Assembly: GCA_022792755.1 (NCBI GenBank)
Contig: JAAWBP010000081.1
Coordinates: 1 to 18,626, forward strand
Direction: 5' to 3'
DNA: 18,626 nt
From: Oscillospiraceae bacterium
GTDB taxonomy: Bacteria > Bacillota > Clostridia > Oscillospirales > Ruminococcaceae
Shown: positions 6,761 through 13,976 of the stretch, in pieces
Numbering within the stretch: position 1 is the stretch's first letter
Layout: each line of letters begins with the position of its first letter
Notes under the pieces: generated by a model
What the model saw: only the letters and a program-made list of their open reading frames with translations
The model's database searches: none
What the model was told of the DNA's origin: nothing
Position numbers and translations under genes: made by a program

Positions 6761-7632
6761 AGCGGATGATTACAGTCGGCAGCCGGGACAGCAAGCTTGC
6801 GGTTGCGCAGACGCTTCTCGTTATCGATGCGCTCAAATCCGCAGACCCGGAGCTTGAAATCCGGCTGCACACCCTGAAGACGACCGGCGACCGGATTTTA
6901 GACCGCACATTGGATGAAATCGGGGGGAAGGGGCTTTTTGTCAGGGAACTGGACGAAGCTCTCCTGGACGGCCGGATCGATTTGGCGGTTCACAGCCTGA
7001 AAGACCTTCCGATGGAGTGCCATCCGGATCTGGTTACAGCGGCCTATCTGCAAAGGGGAGACCCGCGGGATGCGCTGGTTTTGCCCGAGGAGGAACGCCC
7101 GCTTTCGGTGATCGGCACCTCCAGCTCCAGGCGGCGGCTCCAGGCGGCGGCGCTCTACCCCGAATCGTCCTTTCAGCCGGTGCGGGGGAATATCAACACC
7201 CGGCTGAAAAAATTGGACGGCGGGGAGTACTCTGCCCTGATCCTTGCCGCGGCGGGGCTGGTCCGCGCCGGGCTGGAGCGGCGGATCAGCCGCCTGTTCG
7301 CGCCGGAGGAAATCCTCCCAGCGGCCGGGCAGGGGATCCTGGCGGTGCAGTGCCGGAAGGGGTGCAAATCGCCCCTTTTCAAGTCGATCAACCACCGGAA
7401 AACCGAGCTCGCCGCGTTGGCGGAGCGGAGCTTTGTCCGGGCGCTCGACGGCGGCTGTTCCGCACCTACGGCGGCTTACGCGGAAATCAAAGGGAACGAG
7501 ATCAAGCTCACAGGCTTTTACGCCGATCCGGAGGGCTCTTTTCAGGTGAAGGGAAGTTTAACCGGGTCTTCGGAGGAAGCCGAACGCCTCGGCGCCCGGC
7601 TGGCGGAAGAGCTGAAAGGAAAGACTGTGTAA
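6757..7632 (+). CDS. hemC: Hydroxymethylbilane synthase (porphobilinogen deaminase)
   Basis: This enzyme joins four porphobilinogen units into hydroxymethylbilane. The 291 residues are slightly shorter than average but complete. Motifs are GSRDSKLAVAQT at 8-19, DLAVHSLKDLP at 75-85 with catalytic D83, GTSSSRRRLQ at 120-129, and VRGNINTRLKKLD at 142-154 with Arg residues that bind the growing chain. LPAAGQGILAVQCR follows at 187-200. The cofactor Cys C234 lies in LDGGCSAP and anchors the dipyrromethane. The ATG overlaps the preceding stop by 4 bases. It is followed by an 83-base gap with a terminator-like hairpin, the only real interruption in the operon. Confidence 0.96.
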   Translation: MKRMITVGSRDSKLAVAQTLLVIDALKSADPELEIRLHTLKTTGDRILDRTLDEIGGKGLFVRELDEALLDGRIDLAVHSLKDLPMECHPDLVTAAYLQRGDPRDALVLPEEERPLSVIGTSSSRRRLQAAALYPESSFQPVRGNINTRLKKLDGGEYSALILAAAGLVRAGLERRISRLFAPEEILPAAGQGILAVQCRKGCKSPLFKSINHRKTELAALAERSFVRALDGGCSAPTAAYAEIKGNEIKLTGFYADPEGSFQVKGSLTGSSEEAERLGARLAEELKGKTV

Positions 7633-7652
7633 ATGATGCGGACGGGAACAAT

Positions 7653-7687
7653 GGCTGTAAAGCGCAATGGTCTTGCAGCCTTTTGTT
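7653..7687 (+). terminator. Terminator-like hairpin inside the hem operon (possible attenuator)
   Basis: GGCTGTAA (7653-7660) and TTGCAGCC (7673-7680) form an 8-bp stem with one G-U pair and a 12-base loop, followed directly by TTTTGTT. It lies between hemC and cobA/hemD, in the only sizeable intergenic gap of an otherwise overlapping operon. It could lower expression of the genes from cobA/hemD onward, or be a relic. Confidence 0.5.
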
Positions 7688-7704
7688 CAGATGATCGATG
7701 ATGT

Positions 7705-7709
7705 GGAGG
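7705..7709 (+). promoter_or_regulatory. Ribosome binding site that fixes the cobA/hemD start
   Basis: GGAGG lies six bases before the ATG at 7716. The in-frame ATG codons at 7698 and 7701 lie upstream of this site and would put it inside the gene, so 7716 is the better start. Confidence 0.7.
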
Positions 7710-7715
7710 ACTGGG

Positions 7716-9233
7716 ATGAAAAGTCAGGGAAAGGTCTGGCTGGTGGGCGCGGGCCCGGGCGATCCGGGCCTGTTGACGCTGAAAGGAAGGGCGGTTTTGA
7801 ACCGGGCGGAGGTGGTCGTCTACGACCGGCTGGCTGGGGACGGCGTGCTGGCGATGATCCCAGCCGGTGCCGTTCGGATCGACGCGGGGAAATCCGCTGG
7901 GAACCACCCTTTGCCGCAGGAGGAGATCAACCGGCTTTTAATCCGGTACGCCGCAGAGGGGAAACGAGTTGTCCGGCTCAAGGGCGGCGATCCCTTCCTG
8001 TTCGGCCGGGGCGGGGAAGAGGCGGAAGCCCTCTGTGGCGCGGGAATCCCTTACGAAGTGGTTCCCGGCGTCACGGCCGCGTCCGCTGTCTCGGCTTATT
8101 TCGGCATCCCGGCGACCCACCGGAGGGAGGCATCCTCCCTCCATCTGATCACCGCCCACCGGAAAAAGGGCGGAGAGAAGCCGGTCGATTACAAGGCCCT
8201 GGCATCTCTTGGGCCGGAAGCGACTTTGGTCTTCTTTATGGGAACCGGCGTTTTGGAGGAGCTCTGCACCGGATTGATCGGTGCCGGGATGCCCCCCGAC
8301 ACTCCGGCGGCGTTGCTGATGAAAGGGACATCTTCCAGACAGCGGAAGGTCGTTGCGGAGCTCGATTCTCTTCCCCGTCTGGCGGATCAGTGCGGGCTGG
8401 AAACGCCGGGGTTGGTGGTGGTCGGGTCGGCCTGCCGCCTGTCTGAAACGCTGTCCTGGGTGGAGAAACGTCCCCTCCACGGCGCACGGGTTTTCGTCAC
8501 CCGCCCGCGGGATAAGGGGTCGGTTTTGTCGGAGCGGCTTTCTGAGCTGGGCGCGGAGGTGGTCGAAATCCCGGCGCTCCGCACCGAAATTCTGGAGCCG
8601 TCCGACGATTCGTTTTGGAGCCTGGAGCGGCTTCAAACGTACAACTGGATCGTTTTTTCCAGCCCGGTGGGGGCCGAAGCTTTCTTTCAGTTTCTCCGAA
8701 GGGAACGGATCGATATCCGTGCGTTGTCCGGGCCCCGGTTTGCGACAGTGGGGGAAAAGACAAGGAACACGCTGGAGGACAAGGGCGTCATTGTGGAGTG
8801 CTGTCCGGAGGAGTTCAACGGGCAGGCTTTAGCAAAAGTCCTACTGCCCCGACTGAGCAGGGAAGACAGGGTTTTGGCTCTCACCCCGCAGAACAGGGAA
8901 AGTGCGGTTGTCTCCGCTCTGCGGGCAAAAGGTGTGCTCTGCGATACGGTGGCGGTTTACCGAACGGTTTTGGAGGAAGGAGGATTCTTCCCTCAGCTTT
9001 GGCCGGGGGATTACGCCGCCTTTGCTAGTGCGTCGGCGGTGGAAGGATTCGCTGAGATGGCGGGCGGACAACCACTTTCCGGCCTGAAAGCGGTCTGCAT
9101 CGGAAAACAGACCGCCGCCGCTGCAAAACGGTTCGGGATGGCGGCGGTTATTTCGGAAACAGAAACGGTTAATAGTATGATCGATCGACTGGTCGAATGT
9201 CATTTAAAGGAAAGGGCGGGACAGTTATGGTAA
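7716..9233 (+). CDS. cobA/hemD: Fused uroporphyrinogen-III C-methyltransferase / uroporphyrinogen-III synthase
   Basis: This is a 505-residue two-domain enzyme. Residues 1 to about 245 are an S-adenosylmethionine-dependent uroporphyrinogen-III methyltransferase. They contain VGAGPGDPGLLT (10-21), RLKGGDPFLFGRGGEE (87-102), VVPGVTAASAVSAYFGIPATHR (about 115-136) and FFMGTG (173-178). After a short linker, residues about 257-505 are HemD, opening with RVFVTRPRDK and continuing with the paired alpha/beta domains of the synthase. HemD closes hydroxymethylbilane to uroporphyrinogen III and CobA methylates it twice to precorrin-2, so the fusion hands a product straight to the next active site and biases flux away from protohaem. 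This fusion is common in clostridia. The start at 7716 is set by GGAGG. The end overlaps hemB by 7 bases. Confidence 0.93.
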   Translation: MKSQGKVWLVGAGPGDPGLLTLKGRAVLNRAEVVVYDRLAGDGVLAMIPAGAVRIDAGKSAGNHPLPQEEINRLLIRYAAEGKRVVRLKGGDPFLFGRGGEEAEALCGAGIPYEVVPGVTAASAVSAYFGIPATHRREASSLHLITAHRKKGGEKPVDYKALASLGPEATLVFFMGTGVLEELCTGLIGAGMPPDTPAALLMKGTSSRQRKVVAELDSLPRLADQCGLETPGLVVVGSACRLSETLSWVEKRPLHGARVFVTRPRDKGSVLSERLSELGAEVVEIPALRTEILEPSDDSFWSLERLQTYNWIVFSSPVGAEAFFQFLRRERIDIRALSGPRFATVGEKTRNTLEDKGVIVECCPEEFNGQALAKVLLPRLSREDRVLALTPQNRESAVVSALRAKGVLCDTVAVYRTVLEEGGFFPQLWPGDYAAFASASAVEGFAEMAGGQPLSGLKAVCIGKQTAAAAKRFGMAAVISETETVNSMIDRLVECHLKERAGQLW

Positions 9234-10204
9234 ACAGACCGAGGAGGCTCCGGGCAACGCCGGCGCTGCGGGGGATGGTGCGGGAGACCAGGATGAGCGC
9301 CGACTCCCTGATTTATCCCATCTTTGTAAGGGAAGGAAAAGGGATCCGGGAGGAAATCCCATCGATGGAAGGGCAGTACCGCTACAGCGTGGACACCCTT
9401 CCTTATGTGCTGGAGGAAACGGCGAAGGCGGGGGTGCCCAGCGTGATGCTGTTCGGAATCCCCGGTGAAAAGGACGAATGCGGCAGCGGCGCCTATGCGG
9501 AGGACGGGATCATTCAAAAGGCGCTTCGGACAGCGAAAAAAGAGATGCCGGAGCTCACCTACATCACCGACGTTTGCATGTGCGAATATACCTCCCACGG
9601 GCACTGCGGGGTGCTCGACGGCCAGGAGGTCGACAACGACCGCACCCTGCCTCTCCTCGCCCGGACGGCCCTCTCCCATGTGCGGGCCGGGGCCGATATG
9701 GTCGCCCCCTCCGACATGATGGACGGCCGGGTCGCGGCGATCCGGGAAACGCTGGATCAAAATGGCTTTTCCGGCATCCCCATCATGTCCTATGCGGTGA
9801 AATACGCCTCCGCCTTTTACGGGCCCTTCCGGGAGGCTGCGGGCTCGGCCCCCGCTTTTGGCGACCGGAAAAGCTACCAGATGGATTTCCACAACCGGAA
9901 AGAGGCGCTGAAGGAAGCGCTGTCCGATATCGTGGAAGGGGCGGATATCATCATGGTAAAACCGGCCTTGTCCTATCTCGACATCATCCGCGAGGTTGCA
10001 AATCTCAGCAATCTCCCGGTCGCCGCCTACAGCGTCAGCGGGGAATATGCGATGATCAAAGCGGGGGCAAAGCTTGGCGTGATCGACGAGGAGAAGCTGA
10101 TCGCAGAGACGGTCGTCAGCATCTTCCGGGCGGGGAGCAATATCCTTTTGAGCTATTTTGCGAAGGAAATCGCCGCTATGATCCGAGAGGGGAGGATTGG
10201 ATGA
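9227..10204 (+). CDS. hemB: Porphobilinogen synthase (delta-aminolevulinate dehydratase)
   Basis: This enzyme condenses two 5-aminolevulinate molecules into porphobilinogen. It has 325 residues, the usual length. It is a zinc-type enzyme: DVCMCEYTSHGHCG supplies the Cys ligands C117, C119 and C127, in place of the Asp-rich site of magnesium-type enzymes. The two Schiff-base lysines are K192 in SYAVKYASAFYGPFR and K245 in IIMVKPALSYLDI. SDMMDGRV and YSVSGEYAM are also present. The ATG at 9227 overlaps the end of cobA/hemD (ATGGTAA) and has a GGGCGG site upstream; an in-frame ATG at 9197 lies deeper in the previous gene and is less likely. The gene overlaps hemL by 4 bases. Confidence 0.96.
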   Translation: MVNRPRRLRATPALRGMVRETRMSADSLIYPIFVREGKGIREEIPSMEGQYRYSVDTLPYVLEETAKAGVPSVMLFGIPGEKDECGSGAYAEDGIIQKALRTAKKEMPELTYITDVCMCEYTSHGHCGVLDGQEVDNDRTLPLLARTALSHVRAGADMVAPSDMMDGRVAAIRETLDQNGFSGIPIMSYAVKYASAFYGPFREAAGSAPAFGDRKSYQMDFHNRKEALKEALSDIVEGADIIMVKPALSYLDIIREVANLSNLPVAAYSVSGEYAMIKAGAKLGVIDEEKLIAETVVSIFRAGSNILLSYFAKEIAAMIREGRIG

Positions 10205-11502
10205 TGACAAAGTCAGAGCGCCTTTTTGAGCGGGCCGTTCAGAGGATTCCGGGCGGGGTGAACAGCCCGGTGCGGGCCTACCGTTCGGTGGGCGGAACGC
10301 CGCGGTTTATCGAGCGGGCTGACGGCGCATCCGCCTGGGATGCAGACGGCAGGCGTTACACCGATTACATTGGTTCCTGGGGGCCGATGCTGCTGGGGCA
10401 CAACCATCCAGCAATCTGGGAGGCAGTCTGCAAAGCCGCTGAAAAGGGCTTGAGTTTCGGCGCGGCGACCGAGGCCGAGGTGGAGATGGCGGAGCTGATC
10501 TGTTCGCTGGTGCCGTCGGTTGAGATGGTGCGGATGGTCAACTCCGGCACCGAAGCGGTGATGAGTGCGATCCGGGCCGCCCGCGGCTATACCGGCCGGG
10601 ATAAAATCATTAAATTCGAGGGCTGCTATCACGGGCACTGTGACGCCATGCTGGTCAAAGCGGGCTCCGGTGTGATGACGGCGGGGATTCCGGACAGCGC
10701 CGGGGTGCCGGCCGGATGTGCGGAAGACACCCTGACGGCGGCTTACAACGACCTCCATGAGGTGGAGCGCTTGTTTGAAGAGAACAGAGGAAAGATTGCC
10801 GCCCTGATCCTGGAGCCGGTCGCGGCCAATATGGGGGTGGTACTGCCGCAGGAAGGCTTTTTAGAAGGGGTGCGCGCCCTTTGTTCTAGACACGGCGCAG
10901 TCTTGATCTTCGATGAAGTCATCACCGGGTTCCGGCTTGGGATCGGCGGCGCGCAGGGATTTTACGGGATAACCCCTGATCTGACGACTTTCGGGAAGAT
11001 CATCGGGGCGGGGATGCCGGTCGGCGCTTACGGCGGGAAGCGGGAGATCATGGAATGCGTTGCCCCTGTGGGCCCGGTTTATCAGGCGGGAACGCTGAGC
11101 GGGAACCCGGTCGCCATGGCCGCGGGGCTGGCGCAGCTGCGGATTTTGAAGGGACATCCGGAAATCTACGAAAAGCTCGGGCGGCTGGGGGATTCCTTCC
11201 GACTGGGAATGAAAAAAGTCCTGGAGCAGACCGGTGCGAAAGCACAGGTGACCGGAACCGGCTCGCTTGCCTGCCTCTTTTTCACAGAGGAACCGGTTAT
11301 TGACTATCCTTCGGCGAAAAAGAGCGATACGGAACGGTTTGGCCGGTACTTTCACCATCTTCTCAAGAGTGGAATCCACGCCGCGCCGTCCCAGTTTGAA
11401 GCAATCTTTTTCTCGAATGCCCACACGGAGGAGGATATTGCCGCTTTTCTCGACGCGGCGGAAGCGTTTTTTAGGGGAGAAGATTGCCAGCGGCCTGATT
11501 GA
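10201..11502 (+). CDS. hemL: Glutamate-1-semialdehyde 2,1-aminomutase
   Basis: This pyridoxal-phosphate enzyme converts glutamate-1-semialdehyde, made by HemA, to 5-aminolevulinate. It has 433 residues (432 from the second ATG). Visible marks are IPGGVNSPVRA at the N-terminus, NSGTEA (114-119), FEGCYHGHCDAMLVKAGSG (about 139-157), IFDEVITGFR (236-245), and the cofactor lysine in FGKIIGAGMPVG, which is K266 here or K265 if the second ATG is used. Two ATGs stand side by side at 10201 and 10204. A GGGGAGG site fits either, and the first overlaps the hemB stop by 4 bases. With HemA it completes the C5 route to aminolevulinate within this operon. Confidence 0.96.
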   Translation: MMTKSERLFERAVQRIPGGVNSPVRAYRSVGGTPRFIERADGASAWDADGRRYTDYIGSWGPMLLGHNHPAIWEAVCKAAEKGLSFGAATEAEVEMAELICSLVPSVEMVRMVNSGTEAVMSAIRAARGYTGRDKIIKFEGCYHGHCDAMLVKAGSGVMTAGIPDSAGVPAGCAEDTLTAAYNDLHEVERLFEENRGKIAALILEPVAANMGVVLPQEGFLEGVRALCSRHGAVLIFDEVITGFRLGIGGAQGFYGITPDLTTFGKIIGAGMPVGAYGGKREIMECVAPVGPVYQAGTLSGNPVAMAAGLAQLRILKGHPEIYEKLGRLGDSFRLGMKKVLEQTGAKAQVTGTGSLACLFFTEEPVIDYPSAKKSDTERFGRYFHHLLKSGIHAAPSQFEAIFFSNAHTEEDIAAFLDAAEAFFRGEDCQRPD

Positions 11503-11533
11503 AAAGGGGAGTGCAAAAGAATGGAGTGGAGAG

Positions 11534-12010
11534 ATGGCGGAGAATAAAACCAACGTCATGCGGATTTTAGACCGGGCGAAGATCCCTTATACGGCTCATT
11601 TTTATGGGCACGAGGACGGACAAATTGACGGTGTTTCAGTTGCCGGAAAGCTGGGACAGGATCCGAGGCGGGTCTTTAAGACACTGGTGACCAAGGGAAG
11701 CTCAGGGACTTACCGCGTTTTTGAGGTGCCGGTGGAAAAGGAACTCGACTTGAAAAAGGCGGCGAAAGCTGCGGGGGAAAAATCGGTTTCGATGATCCAC
11801 GTCAACGAGATCAATGTGGTGACGGGATATATCCGGGGCGGTTGTTCGCCGATTGGAATGAAAAAACAGTTTTCCACCTTTTTAGACGATTCCGCCAGAG
11901 AATTTCAGACCGTCATGATCAGCGGTGGAAGGATCGGGGCGCAGGTGGAGCTGAATCCGGAGGATCTGCTTCAGCTGGTAAGAGGGAGTTATGCCTCCTT
12001 AACCCTGTAA
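11534..12010 (+). CDS. ybaK: Cys-tRNA(Pro) deacylase, YbaK/EbsC family
   Basis: This is a 158-residue trans-editing enzyme that hydrolyses Cys-tRNA(Pro) mischarged by prolyl-tRNA synthetase. The family marks are VFKTLVTKG with the conserved catalytic-site Lys (K49), the GGCSPIGMKK motif (about 102-111; many relatives read G-x-x-SPIG-x-KK), and SGGRIGAQVELNPEDL near the C-terminus. The ATG at 11534 is preceded by GGAGTGGAGAG, and translation in this frame upstream is hemL-overlapping sequence in another phase. It sits 31 bases after hemL and 10 bases before the operon terminator, so it is the last gene of the hem transcript. A functional link to haem synthesis is not established. The only shared theme is aminoacyl-tRNA, which HemA consumes. 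Confidence 0.92.
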   Translation: MAENKTNVMRILDRAKIPYTAHFYGHEDGQIDGVSVAGKLGQDPRRVFKTLVTKGSSGTYRVFEVPVEKELDLKKAAKAAGEKSVSMIHVNEINVVTGYIRGGCSPIGMKKQFSTFLDDSAREFQTVMISGGRIGAQVELNPEDLLQLVRGSYASLTL

Positions 12011-12020
12011 TTGATAAAAT

Positions 12021-12061
12021 CGCAGCCTTCCGATCAACCGATCGGAAGGCTGCGACTTTTA
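12021..12061 (+). terminator. Strong bidirectional terminator closing the hem operon
   Basis: A perfect 15-bp stem, CGCAGCCTTCCGATC (12021-12035) with its complement (12040-12054), has an AACC loop and is followed by ACTTTTA. Read on the minus strand the same stem is followed by ATTTTATC, so it also serves the convergent rrf2-type gene ending at 12111. Confidence 0.9.
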
Positions 12062-12110
12062 CAAAAAGTTAATTCTATATTAATTTCAACAAACCAGAAA
12101 CAGCTTGTCG

Positions 12111-12548
12111 TCAAATCATATAGCTGTTGGCATACCGCTCTTTCTGCTGATCCAGAATATCTTGTAAGGTAATACCGTCGAGGTACTCGTTGATGACGCG
12201 GCTCAATCCCTGCCAGACCGGAAGGGTCGGGCATTCTCCGCTGCGCTCGCATTGGACAGGATCGTGGTCAAGGCAGGCTACGGGCGACAAGTTCCCCTCG
12301 GTGAGCCTCAAAATCTCCCCAACGGTGCATTTGTCCGGCGACTTGACAAGCCGGTACCCGCCTTGAAAGCCCCGGCTGGCTTGGAGAAGATCGGATTTGT
12401 TTAAAACCGGGATGATCTGCTCCAGATATTTTTTTGAGATGTTTTGACGCTCTGCAATATCCCTAAGCGCGATAAAATCGTCGTTCCCGTGTTCTGCCAG
12501 GTCTATTAGCATCCGAAGCGCATACCGTCCTTTGGTAGAAATTTTCAT
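12111..12548 (-). CDS. Rrf2-family transcriptional regulator with a putative Fe-S cysteine triad
   Basis: This is a 145-residue DNA-binding regulator of the Rrf2 family (IscR, CymR and NsrR are relatives). The winged-helix opening MKISTKGRYALRMLIDLA is diagnostic, followed by LRDIAERQNISKKYLEQI (recognition helix region) and LLQASRGFQGGYRL (wing). C92, C100 and C106 lie in the loop where IscR has C92, C98 and C104, so the protein may bind an iron-sulphur cluster; the spacing CX7CX5C differs from IscR's CX5CX5C. No cysteine desulfurase or cysteine-synthesis gene is next to it, so the target is unknown. The ATG at 12548 gives the family N-terminus, although no good ribosome site precedes it. 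An imperfect palindrome over its promoter suggests self-control. Confidence 0.92.
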   Translation of the reverse strand: MKISTKGRYALRMLIDLAEHGNDDFIALRDIAERQNISKKYLEQIIPVLNKSDLLQASRGFQGGYRLVKSPDKCTVGEILRLTEGNLSPVACLDHDPVQCERSGECPTLPVWQGLSRVINEYLDGITLQDILDQQKERYANSYMI

Positions 12549-12641
12549 TTCAGTCGTTTACGATACGGAGGATTTTGCAAAAAAACAAAGCGTTTTGCCC
12601 CTGGTATCGGCCCTTCCTTTCTTCTTCATACGGTTGATAAT

Positions 12642-12666
12642 CCTATAATACCATATATTTCATAGG
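12642..12666. promoter_or_regulatory. Imperfect 25-bp palindrome over the rrf2 -10 box and spacer
   Basis: The outer arms are CCTAT (12642-12646) and ATAGG (12662-12666), with two further matched positions inside, so 7 of 12 symmetrical pairs match. Long, partly symmetrical A/T-rich operators of this size are usual for Rrf2 proteins. The site covers the -10 box and most of the spacer, as expected for autorepression. Confidence 0.4.
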
Positions 12667-12673
12667 TTTTCAA
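12645..12673 (-). promoter_or_regulatory. Sigma-A promoter of the Rrf2-type regulator
   Basis: On the minus strand: TTGAAA (12668-12673), a 17-base spacer, and TATTAT (12645-12650). Transcription would start near 12638, giving a leader of about 90 bases. Confidence 0.65.
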
Positions 12674-12726
12674 GCCCCGAAGAGCGCGAGAACCCATTCA
12701 AATTGGAAAACAAGTGGGGTCGGAAA

Positions 12727-12749
12727 GGCTGATATAGCCTGATATAGGC
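12727..12749. repeat. Tandem palindromic CTGATATAG repeat, 10-bp period
   Basis: CTGATATAG occurs at 12729-12737 and 12739-12747. Each copy is flanked to form a small palindrome: GGCT-GATAT-AGCC (12727-12739) and GCCT-GATAT-AGGC (12737-12749), sharing three bases. A period of one helical turn puts both on the same DNA face. The site lies about 54-76 bases upstream of the rrf2 -35 box. Confidence 0.5.
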
Positions 12750-12854
12750 GGCTGTTTTATAAAAGATGGGATTTAAATCGCGCCTTGTAGCGCAGATCGA
12801 TTTCGGTGTGTTTTTTGTTGCCTGGGTGGAAAAGCTTTGTTCTCCTCTTGTGTA

Positions 12855-12896
12855 ATAAAAAGAAAACGCCTGGAGCGTGAATTGGCTCCAGGCGTT
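12855..12896 (-). terminator. Strong distal terminator of the SMP-30 transcript
   Basis: A perfect 12-bp stem, AACGCCTGGAGC (12865-12876) with GCTCCAGGCGTT (12885-12896), has an 8-base loop. On the minus strand it is followed by TTTCTTTTTATT. It lies about 100 bases past the stop of the SMP-30 gene. Confidence 0.85.
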
Positions 12897-12950
12897 GCCG
12901 GAAAGGAAACTGCGGTAAAAAGAGAATGCCTTGTCGCGGGCGGCGGTTTT

Positions 12951-12996
12951 ATGAAAAGAAAAAAGTCTGGAGCGCGAATTAGATCCGGGCGTTGCC
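12951..12996 (-). repeat. Degenerate direct copy of the SMP-30 terminator
   Basis: This stretch repeats 12855-12899 with a 96-base offset; over a 29-base core starting TGGAGCG, 25 positions agree. The differences fall in the stem, so on the minus strand the pairing is broken at two positions although a run of six T still follows. It begins 3 bases after the SMP-30 stop. Confidence 0.7.
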
Positions 12997-12999
12997 TGG

Positions 13000-13893
13000 T
13001 TATCCGCCGAACCGGAAGGAAGGAAGCCCCTTTACGCCCGGACGAACGGCAAAGAGCGAGCCGCCCAGCGGGTCAATTTCACGTTCCTGCGGGCTGCTGT
13101 TCTCCCAGGCGGTGGTGAGATATAGGATGGAGAAATCGGCGCCGCCGAAGGTGGGGCAGGTCACTTTCCGTGTGGGAACCGTGACCTCGGCCAGTACATT
13201 CCCGCTTTCTGGGTCGGCACAGATCACCTTCCCGCCGCCGAACAGGGCGATCCAGAGATTGCCGTTTTCGTCAATCGTCATCCCGTCCGGAAGCCCTGAT
13301 TCCTTTGGAACGGTTACAACCGTCCGCGGATTGGAAATCGAGCCGCTGGAAAGGTCATAATCGTAAGCGGTTACCCCATAGTTCAGGGAATCGATGTAGT
13401 AAAGAACCCGATGGTCGGCACGAAAACACAGGCCGTTCGAGATGGAAACGTCACTGAGCAGTGCCCGGCAGGAGCCGTCCGGCGACACGGAGTAGAATCC
13501 GCCGGGGATGCTGCCCCCATCCGGCAGGGGCGTGTAGCAGGTTCCGGCGAGGAAGCGCCCTGCGGGGTCGCATTTCCCGTCGTTGAAACGGTTCGGCGTT
13601 TCTGGCTCCGGGTCGATGATTTTGGTTTTTTTGCAGGAAACATCTTCAAGTTCGAGGAGATAGACGCCGCTTTTCAGCGCGCCGACCAGACCGCCGCCTT
13701 TGCGGAACGCAACAGTCCCGATCGGCTCCTCGCAGGAGAAGCACTCATCCCGCCCGGTCGCAGGATCGAAGCGATGCAGTTCTCCGACATTGATATCGAC
13801 CCAGTAGAGCCGCGCCTCCTCTTCGTTCCAGAGCGGCCCTTCGGCGAGCTCGGCATTGGCCTTTAAAATCAATTCTGCCTTCAGTTTTTCCAT
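13000..13893 (-). CDS. SMP-30/gluconolactonase/LRE-family sugar lactonase
   Basis: This is a 297-residue six-bladed beta-propeller of the SMP-30/regucalcin family, typically a metal-dependent lactonase that opens aldonolactones. The metal-site residues stand where the family expects them: E18 in LAEGPLW, N104-D105 in RFNDGKCDPAGRF, N153 in SISNGLCF and D203 in GLPDGM. The exact sugar lactone is unknown, and the only neighbours are transporters. I start at the ATG at 13893, which has AGGGTG upstream. A GTG three codons earlier (13902) overlaps the stop of a 16-codon open frame and could also serve. The gene is followed by a duplicated terminator. Confidence 0.92.
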   Translation of the reverse strand: MEKLKAELILKANAELAEGPLWNEEEARLYWVDINVGELHRFDPATGRDECFSCEEPIGTVAFRKGGGLVGALKSGVYLLELEDVSCKKTKIIDPEPETPNRFNDGKCDPAGRFLAGTCYTPLPDGGSIPGGFYSVSPDGSCRALLSDVSISNGLCFRADHRVLYYIDSLNYGVTAYDYDLSSGSISNPRTVVTVPKESGLPDGMTIDENGNLWIALFGGGKVICADPESGNVLAEVTVPTRKVTCPTFGGADFSILYLTTAWENSSPQEREIDPLGGSLFAVRPGVKGLPSFRFGG

Positions 13894-13898
13894 AAAAA

Positions 13899-13949
13899 TC
13901 ACCCTGCGATACGACTTCGATATAAAAGAAATCTCTCTTTTACGTCCAT
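13899..13949 (-). CDS. Possible 16-codon leader ORF coupled to the SMP-30 gene
   Basis: An ATG at 13949 with a textbook AAAGGAG site four bases upstream opens a 16-residue frame (MDVKERFLLYRSRIAG). Its TGA stop overlaps a GTG in the SMP-30 frame and lies just before the SMP-30 ATG. It could be a coupling or leader peptide, or the stub of a lost gene. The peptide matches nothing I recognise. The excellent ribosome site is the main support. A TATAAT box lies about 28 bases upstream. Confidence 0.35.
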   Translation of the reverse strand: MDVKERFLLYRSRIAG

Positions 13950-13976
13950 ATCGCTCCTTTCTGTCTTGAATCGTTT

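Larger units (their letters stand above)
12674..12999. other. Gene-free stretch between the rrf2 promoter and the SMP-30 gene
   Basis: About 326 bases without a credible gene. It holds a tandem CTGATATAG repeat (12727-12749), the terminator of the SMP-30 gene (12855-12896) and a decayed duplicate of that terminator (12951-12996). The open frame over 12837-13118 on the plus strand has no ribosome site and no family resemblance, and it runs into the end of the SMP-30 gene. Confidence 0.7.

Noticed and set aside
9200..10210. A 336-codon minus-strand open frame spanning hemB.
   Set aside because: HemB on the plus strand has all catalytic residues. The minus frame is His/Arg/Pro/Gly-rich without motifs, a known effect of GC-rich coding sequence.
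12837..13118. A 93-codon plus-strand ORF in the gap after the rrf2-type gene.
   Set aside because: It crosses both terminator copies and the end of the SMP-30 gene, and has no ribosome site or recognisable sequence.
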